From NCBI GenBank assembly GCA_900543795.1, contig UQSH01000054.1, positions 1 through 9,173 of the forward strand: 9,173 nucleotides of DNA, written 5' to 3'. Shown here one piece after another: positions 1 through 7,185 of this stretch. The first letter of the stretch is position 1. Each line of letters starts with the position of its first letter. The position numbers were made by a program, and so were the translations under genes. The stretch comes from an uncultured Oscillospiraceae bacterium. Its GTDB lineage: Bacteria > Bacillota > Clostridia > Oscillospirales > Acutalibacteraceae. A model generated the notes under the pieces. It did no database searches and was not told the origin of the DNA. It was given only the letters and a program-made list of their open reading frames with translations.

Positions 1-1782
1 CTTGTGCTTGCGCACAACAAAACGCTTGCCGCCCAGCTTTGCTCAGAGTTTAAGGAGTTTTTTCCTGAAAACGCTGTTGAATATTTTGTTTCCTATTATG
101 ATTATTATCAGCCCGAGGCGTATGTTCCCACAACCGACACCTATATTGAAAAGGACAGCGCCGTAAACGATGAAATAGATAAGCTTCGCCATAGTGCAAC
201 CGCCGCTCTTTCGGAGCGCAGAGATGTTATTATCGTTGCTTCCGTTTCCTGCATATATTCTATCGGCGACCCGATAGATTACAGAAATATGGTTATATCT
301 TTAAGAAACGGTATGACCTATTCAAGAGACGCTCTTATTGCCAAGCTTGTTTCAATTCAGTATGAGAGAAACGATATAAATTTTGTAAGAAATAAATTCA
401 GAGTAAGAGGAGACACTCTTGAAATTTTCCCCGCAGGCTCCTCGGGAAATGCAATCAGAGTTGAGTTTTTCGGAGATGAGATAGACAGAATTGCCGAAAT
501 AAATCCTTTAACGGGTAAGGTTGAGGGAATACTTTCGCATGCCGCTATTTATCCTGCTTCGCATTATGTTGTCGGAGCGGAGAAGATGAAAACAGCAATT
601 GATAAGATTTATAACGAAATGGTTGAAAGAGTTGCCTATTTTGAAGAAAAAGGAAAGCTTCTTGAAGCGCAAAGAATAAGGGAACGAACAATGAATGATA
701 TCGAGATGCTTCAGGAAACAGGCTTTTGTAAGGGCATTGAAAACTATTCGGCCGTTATGAGCGGCAGAAAACCCGGACAGGCTCCGTTTACTCTTCTTGA
801 TTATTTTCCCGATGATTTTCTGCTTTTTTGCGATGAAAGCCATGTTATGCTTCCGCAGGTGCGAGGTATGTACGGAGGAGACAGAAGCCGAAAGGCAAGT
901 CTTATAGATTACGGATTCAGACTTCCGTCTGCCTTTGATAACAGACCGCTGACCTTTGATGAGTTTTACGGTAAGGTTAATCAGGTTGTGTTCACCTCTG
1001 CAACTCCCGGTCAGTTTGAAAGGGAGCATTCAACGCAAATTGTTGAACAAATTATAAGACCAACAGGCCTTCTTGATCCGCTTGTTACAGTTAAGCCTAC
1101 CGATGATCAAATGGACGACCTTGTTTCCGAAATTAACATAAGAACGCAAAGAGGCGAAAGAGTTCTTGTTACAACTCTGACAAAAGCGATGGCAGAGGAT
1201 TTAACCGAATATCTCGAAGGCTTCGGAGTAAAGGTTAGATATATGCACCACGATATAGACACAATCGAGCGTATGGAAATAATAAGAGATTTGCGCCTTG
1301 GCGAGTTTGATGTGCTTGTGGGCATCAATCTGTTGAGAGAAGGACTTGATATTCCCGAGGTTTCTCTTGTTGCAATACTTGACGCTGATAAAGAGGGCTT
1401 TTTGCGCTCGGAAACCTCTCTTGTTCAAACTATCGGACGGGCAGCACGAAACGCCTCAGGCGAGGTAATAATGTATGCAGACTGCGTAACTCCTTCTATG
1501 GAGCGTGCTATATCCGAAACGGTGCGCAGAAGACAAATTCAAGAGCAGTATAACAAAGAACACGGCATAACGCCGAAAACAATCAAAAAGGGCGTTCGAG
1601 AGGTGCTTGAAATAACCTCTAAGGAAAAGTTGGATAAGCGCTCAAGAAAGCGTATGTCAAAGCGTGAAAAGGACGCACTTATTCAAAAGCTGACCGCTGA
1701 AATGAAGGAGGCAGCAAAGCTTCTTGAATTTGAACACGCTGCATATTTAAGAGATAAAATTAATGAATTAAAATCGGAGTAA
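1..1782 (+). CDS. uvrB: UvrABC system protein B, 5'-truncated by the window edge
   Basis: UvrB is the helicase-like damage-verification subunit of nucleotide excision repair: UvrA loads it on DNA, it checks the lesion and then recruits UvrC. The frame is open from base 1, so the start lies outside the window. By comparison with E. coli UvrB about 60 residues are missing, including Walker A. The 593 codons seen show the LAHNKTLAAQL segment at the start, the lesion-probing beta-hairpin with YYDYYQP (codons 32-38), the DESH Walker B box (278-281), TSATPG (332-337), DADKEG (461-466), the QTIGRAARN arginine-finger motif (476-484), and a C-terminal UVR domain (about 559-593) that contacts UvrC. All expected motifs in the visible part are intact. 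The stop lies 2 nt before the MATE gene, so the two are probably co-transcribed. The promoter, and any SOS box, lie upstream of the window. Family assignment is secure. Confidence 0.97.
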   Translation, partial: LVLAHNKTLAAQLCSEFKEFFPENAVEYFVSYYDYYQPEAYVPTTDTYIEKDSAVNDEIDKLRHSATAALSERRDVIIVASVSCIYSIGDPIDYRNMVISLRNGMTYSRDALIAKLVSIQYERNDINFVRNKFRVRGDTLEIFPAGSSGNAIRVEFFGDEIDRIAEINPLTGKVEGILSHAAIYPASHYVVGAEKMKTAIDKIYNEMVERVAYFEEKGKLLEAQRIRERTMNDIEMLQETGFCKGIENYSAVMSGRKPGQAPFTLLDYFPDDFLLFCDESHVMLPQVRGMYGGDRSRKASLIDYGFRLPSAFDNRPLTFDEFYGKVNQVVFTSATPGQFEREHSTQIVEQIIRPTGLLDPLVTVKPTDDQMDDLVSEINIRTQRGERVLVTTLTKAMAEDLTEYLEGFGVKVRYMHHDIDTIERMEIIRDLRLGEFDVLVGINLLREGLDIPEVSLVAILDADKEGFLRSETSLVQTIGRAARNASGEVIMYADCVTPSMERAISETVRRRQIQEQYNKEHGITPKTIKKGVREVLEITSKEKLDKRSRKRMSKREKDALIQKLTAEMKEAAKLLEFEHAAYLRDKINELKSE

Positions 1783-1784
1783 TT

Positions 1785-3200
1785 ATGATAAAGCTTTTTA
1801 AAAATAAGGCATTTTGGAAAAGCACACTGACGCTTGCCGTACCCGTTGCCATACAAAATATGCTCATAAGCTCTTTTACTCTTGCAGACACTCTGCTTGT
1901 AAGTCAGCTTGGTGATGTTGCGCTTTCTTCGGTTGGTATGGTTGGTCAGTGGGGCTGGCTTATGAATATGATTCTTGTTGGATTTGCCTCGGGAACAACG
2001 GTTTTTGTTTCTCAAAATTGGGGAATTAAAAATCTAAAAAAGATACATTCTGTTTGCGGAATTGCGATTTTAAGCGTACTTGCAGTTTCGCTGATTTTCA
2101 CGGTTGTAAGCATAACCGCACCTGAATCGGTTATAAAAATGTTCAACTCCGATCCCGAAATTATATGTGCCGGCACGGAATATATAACCGTTGTTGCGTT
2201 TTCATATATAGCGGTTGCATTAACCAATATATTAAGCGCAGTTTTGCGTTCTTGTGAAAATGTCAAGCTTCCTATGTATGTTTCCGCATTCACAACGATT
2301 CTAAACATTTTCCTCGATTACAGTATGATTTTCGGAAAATTCGGATTTGAAAGGATGGGAATTAAGGGTGCTGCGCTTGCAACCACGGTTTCTGCTTGGG
2401 CAGGAGTTGCTCTTTTAGTTTTGATTTCCATTATTCAGAAAAATATAATTATTGCAAAGCCGTCGGAGGTTTTCGGATTTAAGCTTGATGAGGTTAAGGG
2501 CTTCTATAAAAAAGCATTCCCGGTTGTTTTTAACGAAGGAATGTGGGGCGCAGGCACATTTGTTTTCAACATTATTTATGCAAATATGGGTTATGAATAT
2601 TTTGCTGCCTTAACTATTTTGAGAAGCTTTGAAAATATTGCTTTTGTTTTCTTTATCGGACTTTGTAATGCCGCAGTAGTTATGATAGGCAAGTCGATTG
2701 GTATGGGCAACATTGAAAAGGGCGTTGAGGATTCAAAGCGTTTTTCCGTTTTTGTTCCTGTTTTTGCCGTTTTTATTTCCGTGCTGATATTAATTTTCAG
2801 ACCTCAGCTTGTCGGATTATTTAATATGGGTAATAATATAAGTAAAACAACGCTTGATACTGCCTTGTTTATTATGGCGGTTTATGCCTTTGAGCTGCCT
2901 ATAAGAATGATTCCGTATATTCAGGTTGTTGGTATTTTCCGAAGCGGAGGAGATACTGTTAACGGCGTTAAGTATGATTTATTCTGCTTATGGTGTCTTT
3001 CAATTCCGGCAACGCTTATAGCAGTTTATGCTTTTAAGGCTCCGTTTGTAATTGCATTTATTGTTATGTATGCTTTTGAGGATTATTTCAAAACCTTCCT
3101 ATGCTTAAAGCATTATCACTCTTTAAAGTGGATAAAGCCCGTAACACAGCAGGGCAAGGAGGGCTATGAAAGATATTTTAACAAGAGAGGAGAGCAATAA
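1785..3200 (+). CDS. MATE-family multidrug/cation antiporter inside the uvrB-uvrA operon
   Basis: This 471-residue polytopic inner-membrane protein has the usual MATE length and about twelve hydrophobic segments. MATE proteins export cationic drugs or metabolites using H+ or Na+ gradients. Visible family marks are LADTLLVSQLG in the first helix region (residues 33-43, with acidic D35), FASGTTVFVSQ (67-77), LSAVLRSCENVKLP near 150-163, MGIKGAALATTVS (191-203) ending the N-lobe, and FRSGGDTVNG (385-394) in the C-lobe. The start ATG is preceded by GGAG at 1776-1779 with a 5-nt spacer and lies 2 nt after the uvrB stop. The stop is 4 nt before a likely TTG start of uvrA, or the gene overlaps uvrA by 35 nt if uvrA begins at ATG 3166. 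This packing implies one transcript with the repair genes. The DinF branch of MATE proteins is known to sit beside SOS genes (lexA-dinF in E. coli), but I cannot tell the subfamily by eye. Substrate unknown. Confidence 0.9.
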   Translation: MIKLFKNKAFWKSTLTLAVPVAIQNMLISSFTLADTLLVSQLGDVALSSVGMVGQWGWLMNMILVGFASGTTVFVSQNWGIKNLKKIHSVCGIAILSVLAVSLIFTVVSITAPESVIKMFNSDPEIICAGTEYITVVAFSYIAVALTNILSAVLRSCENVKLPMYVSAFTTILNIFLDYSMIFGKFGFERMGIKGAALATTVSAWAGVALLVLISIIQKNIIIAKPSEVFGFKLDEVKGFYKKAFPVVFNEGMWGAGTFVFNIIYANMGYEYFAALTILRSFENIAFVFFIGLCNAAVVMIGKSIGMGNIEKGVEDSKRFSVFVPVFAVFISVLILIFRPQLVGLFNMGNNISKTTLDTALFIMAVYAFELPIRMIPYIQVVGIFRSGGDTVNGVKYDLFCLWCLSIPATLIAVYAFKAPFVIAFIVMYAFEDYFKTFLCLKHYHSLKWIKPVTQQGKEGYERYFNKRGEQ

Positions 3201-3204
3201 GAAA

Positions 3205-6033
3205 TTGGCTAAGAATTTAATTGTTAAGGGTGCAAGAGAGCATAATTTAAAAAATATTGATGTTGAAATTCCAAGAGACAGCCTTGTTGTTTTTACAGGT
3301 CTTTCCGGCTCGGGAAAATCAAGCCTTGCTTTTGATACAATTTATGCCGAGGGGCAGAGAAGATATGTTGAAAGCCTCTCCTCTTATGCAAGGCAGTTTC
3401 TCGGTCAAATGGAAAAGCCCGATGTTGATTATATTGAGGGTTTAAGTCCGGCAATTTCAATTGACCAAAAAACAACCTCTAAAAATCCTCGTTCAACAGT
3501 AGGCACGGTAACGGAGATATACGATTATTTAAGGCTCCTTTATGCAAGAATAGGAGTTCCTCACTGTCCTGTTTGCGGAAGAGAAATAACTCAGCAAACG
3601 GTTGATCAAATTGTTGATAAAATTCTGTCCTATGATGAGGGAACTAAAATTCAACTTATGGCCCCTATTGTCAGAGGAAGAAAGGGTGAATATCAGAAGG
3701 AGCTTGAGGATGCAAGAAGGTCAGGCTTCTCAAGAGTAAGGATAGACGGAAGCATTTATGACCTTTTTGAAGAAATAAAGCTTGATAAAAACAAAAAGCA
3801 CAATATAGAAATTGTTGTTGACAGGCTTGTTGTTAATGACAGCATAAGAAGCAGGCTGACAGACAGTATAGAAACCGCAACGCATCTTTCAAAGGGTATT
3901 GTTATCTGCAATATTCTTGATAAAGGCGATGAGCTTTTTTCGCTTGATTATGCCTGCCCGGAGCACGGTGTTTCAATTGAGGAAATGAGCCCTCGTATGT
4001 TTTCGTTTAACAATCCGTACGGCGCATGCAAGCGTTGCTCGGGTCTTGGAACATTTATGGAAATTGATGAAAATCTTGTTATTCCCAATAAGAAGCTTTC
4101 TATCAATCAAGGCGCAATAAAGGCAAGCGGCTGGAATGTTGCAGACGGGTCTTCAATTGCAAGAATGTATTTTGAAGCACTTGCAAAGGAGTATAATTTT
4201 TCACTTGATATGCCTGTTGAGATGCTGCCAAAGGAGGCTATTAATGCCATTCTTTACGGAACAAACGGCAAAAAAATCAAAATGAAGCGCGTTACTGCTT
4301 ACGGCTCGGGAACATACACAAACGATTTCGAGGGTGTTATTAATAACCTTAAACGCAGATACAGTGAATCAACTTCGGAATGGTCAAGAGCGGAAATAGA
4401 ATCCGTTATGGTTTCAAGCAAATGCCCCGATTGTAAGGGTGCAAGGCTTTCTCCCATCAGTCTTTCCGTATCCGTCGGCGGTAAAAATATTTATGAGTTT
4501 TGCTGTATGTCTATTTCGGAGGAGCTTGATTTTATAGAAAATCTTGAATTAACCGAAAAGGAGCAGATGATAGGAAATCTTATTATCAGAGAGATTAAGG
4601 AAAGACTTAATTTTCTTAATTCGGTTGGACTTGATTATCTTTCGCTTTCGCGTGAGGCGTCAACATTATCGGGCGGCGAGGCACAAAGAATACGCCTTGC
4701 AACGCAGATAGGCTCTTCACTTATGGGAGTTCTCTATATACTTGATGAGCCGTCAATAGGACTTCATCAGAGAGATAACGAAAAGCTTCTCGGCACTCTG
4801 CGCCATCTTCGTGATTTGGGTAATACGCTTATTGTTGTTGAGCACGATGAGGATACTATGCGCGCCGCTGATTATATTGTTGATATAGGCCCCGGAGCAG
4901 GCGTTCACGGCGGAGAGCTTATTGCCTGCGGAACTGTTGATGATATTATAGCAAACGAAAGGTCAATAACAGGTCAATATCTTTCGGGAAAGCGTTCAAT
5001 TCCCGTTCCGTCTGTTCGCAGAGCAGGGAACGGTCATAAGCTGACTGTTTTCGGTGCGTCGGAAAATAATCTTAAAAAGATTGATGTTGAAATTCCTCTC
5101 GGCAAATTTGTTGCCGTAACGGGCGTTTCGGGCTCGGGTAAATCAAGTCTTGTTAATGAAATTCTGTATAAATATCTTGCAAACACTCTTAATAACGCAA
5201 AAAAAAGGCCCGGCAGCTTTGAAAAAATTAAGGGTGCCGAGTATCTTGATAAGGTTATTGATATAGATCAGTCGCCGATAGGCAGAACGCCCCGATCAAA
5301 TCCTGCAACCTACACAGGTGTGTTTAACGATATAAGAGATTTGTTTGCCGCAACTCCCGACGCTAAAATGAGGGGCTATAAGTCAAATAGGTTTTCTTTT
5401 AATGTTAAGGGCGGAAGATGTGAAGCCTGCCAGGGCGACGGTATTGTTAAAATAGAAATGCACTTTCTTGCGGATGTTTATGTGCCTTGTGAGGTTTGCT
5501 CCGGAAAAAAATATAACAGAGAAACACTTGAAGTTAAATTTAAGGGCAAAAATATTTTTGATGTGCTTGAAATGACCGTTGATGAAGGAATTGAGTTTTT
5601 TAAGCAGCAGCCTAAAATATACAGAAAGCTTAAAACACTCTCTGATGTCGGACTCGGATATATAAAAATCGGTCAGCCTGCAACAACGCTTTCGGGCGGC
5701 GAGGCGCAAAGGGTTAAGCTTGCCACCGAGCTAATGAAACGCTCAACGGGTAAAACCATTTATATCCTTGATGAGCCAACAACAGGACTGCACACTGCGG
5801 ATGTTCATAAGCTTGTTAATGTGCTTAATGCTCTTGTTGATAGCGGCAACACCGTTCTTGTTATTGAGCATAATCTTGATGTCATAAAATCTGCCGACCA
5901 TGTAATTGATTTAGGCCCCGAGGGCGGAAAGGGCGGCGGAAGGATTATTGCCGAGGGAACACCGGAGGAGATTGTTAAATGCAAAAAGTCCTATACAGGT
6001 AAATATCTTAAACCCCTGCTTGAAAAAGCATAA
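3205..6033 (+). CDS. uvrA: UvrABC system protein A (excinuclease ATPase, damage sensor)
   Basis: UvrA is the dimeric ABC-type ATPase that finds lesions and loads UvrB. Numbered from the upstream ATG at 3166, the two nucleotide-binding halves show Walker A GLSGSGKSS (45-53), signature LSGGEAQR (501-508) and Walker B LDEPS (526-530), then Walker A GVSGSGKSS (653-661), signature LSGGEAQR (842-849) and Walker B LDEPT (868-872). Zinc modules are CPVCG near 137 with CPDCKG further on, C264-x2-H267 with C288/C291, and C752/C755 with C775/C778. Start choice: ATG 3166 has AAGGAGG only 3 nt away, lies within the MATE gene and adds 13 residues not usual in the family. TTG 3205, 4 nt after the MATE stop, gives an N-terminus reading MAKNLIVKGAREHN that fits UvrA proteins, with AGGAG at 3188-3192 (12-nt spacer). 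I prefer TTG (942 aa) over ATG (955 aa), about 60:40. It is the last gene of the operon. Confidence 0.96.
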   Translation: MAKNLIVKGAREHNLKNIDVEIPRDSLVVFTGLSGSGKSSLAFDTIYAEGQRRYVESLSSYARQFLGQMEKPDVDYIEGLSPAISIDQKTTSKNPRSTVGTVTEIYDYLRLLYARIGVPHCPVCGREITQQTVDQIVDKILSYDEGTKIQLMAPIVRGRKGEYQKELEDARRSGFSRVRIDGSIYDLFEEIKLDKNKKHNIEIVVDRLVVNDSIRSRLTDSIETATHLSKGIVICNILDKGDELFSLDYACPEHGVSIEEMSPRMFSFNNPYGACKRCSGLGTFMEIDENLVIPNKKLSINQGAIKASGWNVADGSSIARMYFEALAKEYNFSLDMPVEMLPKEAINAILYGTNGKKIKMKRVTAYGSGTYTNDFEGVINNLKRRYSESTSEWSRAEIESVMVSSKCPDCKGARLSPISLSVSVGGKNIYEFCCMSISEELDFIENLELTEKEQMIGNLIIREIKERLNFLNSVGLDYLSLSREASTLSGGEAQRIRLATQIGSSLMGVLYILDEPSIGLHQRDNEKLLGTLRHLRDLGNTLIVVEHDEDTMRAADYIVDIGPGAGVHGGELIACGTVDDIIANERSITGQYLSGKRSIPVPSVRRAGNGHKLTVFGASENNLKKIDVEIPLGKFVAVTGVSGSGKSSLVNEILYKYLANTLNNAKKRPGSFEKIKGAEYLDKVIDIDQSPIGRTPRSNPATYTGVFNDIRDLFAATPDAKMRGYKSNRFSFNVKGGRCEACQGDGIVKIEMHFLADVYVPCEVCSGKKYNRETLEVKFKGKNIFDVLEMTVDEGIEFFKQQPKIYRKLKTLSDVGLGYIKIGQPATTLSGGEAQRVKLATELMKRSTGKTIYILDEPTTGLHTADVHKLVNVLNALVDSGNTVLVIEHNLDVIKSADHVIDLGPEGGKGGGRIIAEGTPEEIVKCKKSYTGKYLKPLLEKA

Positions 6034-6048
6034 TCACTATAAAGACGT

Positions 6049-6080
6049 AAAAGAGGCTTTTTAACATTGCCTCTTTTTTA
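6049..6080 (+). terminator. Intrinsic terminator after uvrA, shared with convergent sigG
   Basis: A 9-bp perfect stem pairs AAAAGAGGC (6049-6057) with GCCTCTTTT (6069-6077) around an 11-nt loop. On the plus strand it runs into TTTTTT, a classical intrinsic terminator 15 nt after the uvrA stop. Read on the minus strand the same hairpin is followed by TTTT and then ACG, so it may also stop sigG transcripts, but with a weaker U-tract. The sigG stop codon (6080-6078) overlaps the 3' edge of the structure. Confidence 0.85.
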
Positions 6081-6845
6081 CTGTCCTTTTATTCTTTTAA
6101 GTGCGTTCTTTTCAAGTCGGCTGACTTGGGCTTGGGATATGCCTACCTCTTTTGCCACCTCCATTTGCGTTTTTCCCTGCATAAAGCGAAGGTACATTAT
6201 GTTTCGTTCACGGTCATCAAGCTTTTTGATTTCGTCCTTTATCATAATTTCATCAATCCAGTCGCTGTCTGAATTATTATCTCCGATTTGATCCATAACA
6301 TAAATTGTATCTCCGCCGTCGTTATAAACGGGCTCATAAAGTGAAACGGGGTCAACTATTGCTTCAAGAGCAAGCACAACCTCGCTTTTTTCCATATCAA
6401 GCGCCTTTGCTATTTCTTCAATAGTGGGTTCTTTTTTATTTTTGTTTATGAGCTCCTCCTTAACCTGCATAGCCTTGTAGGCGGTATCTCTCATACTTCT
6501 GCTGACTCTTATCGGGTTGTCATCTCTCAAATATCGCCTTATTTCTCCTATACACATTGGAACGGCATAGGTTGAAAATCTAACATCAAGGTCAAGATTA
6601 AAATTGTCTATTGCCTTTATAAGCCCTATAACGCCGACTTGAAAAAGATCGTCCATAGCCTCGCCTCTGTTTTGAAAGCGTTGAATAACCGACAAAACAA
6701 GCCTGAGATTGCCCTTAATCAGCTCTTCTCTTGCATTCATATCTCCTTGCCTTGCTTTTTTTAACAGTTCAATTTTTTCACTTTCTTTAAGCACCTTTAT
6801 GTCGTTTGTGTTTATTCCGCAAATTTCAACCTTATTATACTGCAA
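6078..6845 (-). CDS. sigG: RNA polymerase sporulation-specific sigma factor SigG (late forespore)
   Basis: SigG is the sigma-70-family factor that directs late forespore gene expression after engulfment. The N-terminal NKVEICGINT closely matches the SigG-specific NKVEICGVDT of B. subtilis and is absent from SigF. Regions follow in order: 2 (GNLRLVLSVIQRF, DDLFQVG, RFSTYAVPMCIGEIRRYLRD), 3 (PIRVSRSMRDTAYKA, then PTIEEIAKALDM) and 4 (RFMQGKTQMEVAKEVGISQ, then SRLEKNALKRIK). Start choice: the first ATG (6854-6852) abuts the only SD, AAGGA at 6859-6855, with no spacer. The in-frame TTG three codons later (6845-6843) has a 9-nt spacer and gives MQYNKVEICG, which aligns with the B. subtilis start without a gap. 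TTG gives 255 residues, ATG 258; the family is about 260. The gene is not next to spoIIGA-sigE, the usual arrangement. It has its own upstream gap and may be monocistronic. A clear forespore promoter was not found by eye. Confidence 0.95.
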   Translation of the reverse strand: MQYNKVEICGINTNDIKVLKESEKIELLKKARQGDMNAREELIKGNLRLVLSVIQRFQNRGEAMDDLFQVGVIGLIKAIDNFNLDLDVRFSTYAVPMCIGEIRRYLRDDNPIRVSRSMRDTAYKAMQVKEELINKNKKEPTIEEIAKALDMEKSEVVLALEAIVDPVSLYEPVYNDGGDTIYVMDQIGDNNSDSDWIDEIMIKDEIKKLDDRERNIMYLRFMQGKTQMEVAKEVGISQAQVSRLEKNALKRIKGQ

Positions 6846-6848
6846 ATT

Positions 6849-6944
6849 AATCATTCCTTAATTTAGTTAGGCAATGAAGAGGAATACAAACCGTGGTTTT
6901 AATTTTTCTTCATTTCCTATGTACTGCTTTATTTTGGAATGATT
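6849..6944 (-). promoter_or_regulatory. Possible hairpin hiding the sigG ribosome-binding site
   Basis: On the plus strand AATCATTCC (6849-6857) is a perfect 9-bp inverted match to GGAATGATT (6936-6944). In a sigG mRNA that begins upstream of 6944, the second segment would pair with the SD and the upstream ATG region. After a 2x2 internal mismatch three more pairs (AAT/ATT) can form. The 78-nt loop weakens the case, and a 9-bp match in AT-rich sequence can arise by chance. A transcript starting inside the loop would escape this pairing, so promoter choice could decide whether the site is open. Function is inferred. Confidence 0.35.
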
Positions 6945-7024
6945 TTTTACATTTCCTTCATTTATATTATGAGCAAAGGCTGTTGCTTTTATTATCGTAA
7001 TACAGAAAACTTGTTAAATTTTCT

Positions 7025-7061
7025 AAAAAAAATAAAGCCCTGCTTCGTAAAGCAAAGCCTT
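7025..7061 (-). terminator. Strong intrinsic terminator upstream of sigG
   Basis: Read on the minus strand, AAGGCTTTGCTT (7061-7050) pairs with AAGCAGGGCTTT (7045-7034) through 12 contiguous pairs, three of them G-U. The tetraloop is TACG, and an A followed by eight T residues (7032-7025) comes next. It lies about 180 nt upstream of sigG on the same strand. It could end a small transcript that starts near 7260, or insulate sigG from read-through of the prs unit. Confidence 0.85.
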
Positions 7062-7077
7062 AATGCTTGTTTGGTAT

Positions 7078-7185
7078 TTAAATATTTCTTCCGCCGTTTA
7101 TAAACAGCCAAAGCCTGTTGAAATATTTCTTTAAAATATGTGCAATAACTGTGATTAAAGCAATTGAAAAAACAGATTTCGACAT
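7078..7185 (-). CDS. Speculative 35-residue hydrophobic peptide
   Basis: An ATG-started frame inside the candidate small transcript encodes 35 residues: a short MSKS start, a hydrophobic run VFSIALITVIAHIL (residues 5-18), a basic KKYFNR, then LWLFING and a basic tail. Single-helix peptides with a basic end resemble type I toxins in general shape, but there is no sequence match I can name. No SD precedes the ATG (the upstream sequence is TCCGCTATGGT), which counts against translation. The frame stays open upstream to a stop at 7224-7222 and includes a hydrophobic TVLLTVILLRYG stretch, so it could instead be the remnant of a lost membrane-protein gene. Low confidence. Confidence 0.15.
   Translation of the reverse strand: MSKSVFSIALITVIAHILKKYFNRLWLFINGGRNI

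Noticed and set aside
508..1029. Minus-strand open frame of 173 codons opposite uvrB
   Set aside because: It is fully antisense to a well-conserved uvrB region, has low-complexity Ser/Lys/Phe-rich composition typical of a shadow frame, and matches no family I recognise.
1683..2308. Minus-strand frames opposite the uvrB-MATE junction and the MATE 5' half
   Set aside because: They are antisense to real genes, without plausible ribosome sites or recognisable motifs.
6067..6291. Plus-strand 74-codon frame downstream of the uvrA terminator
   Set aside because: It starts inside the terminator and is antisense to the conserved region 4 of sigG.
7080..7128. Inverted repeats considered as a mobile-element end or attachment site
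   Set aside because: The arms are short and AT-only apart from one base, there is no transposase or target duplication, and they fit an RNA stem next to a terminator better.
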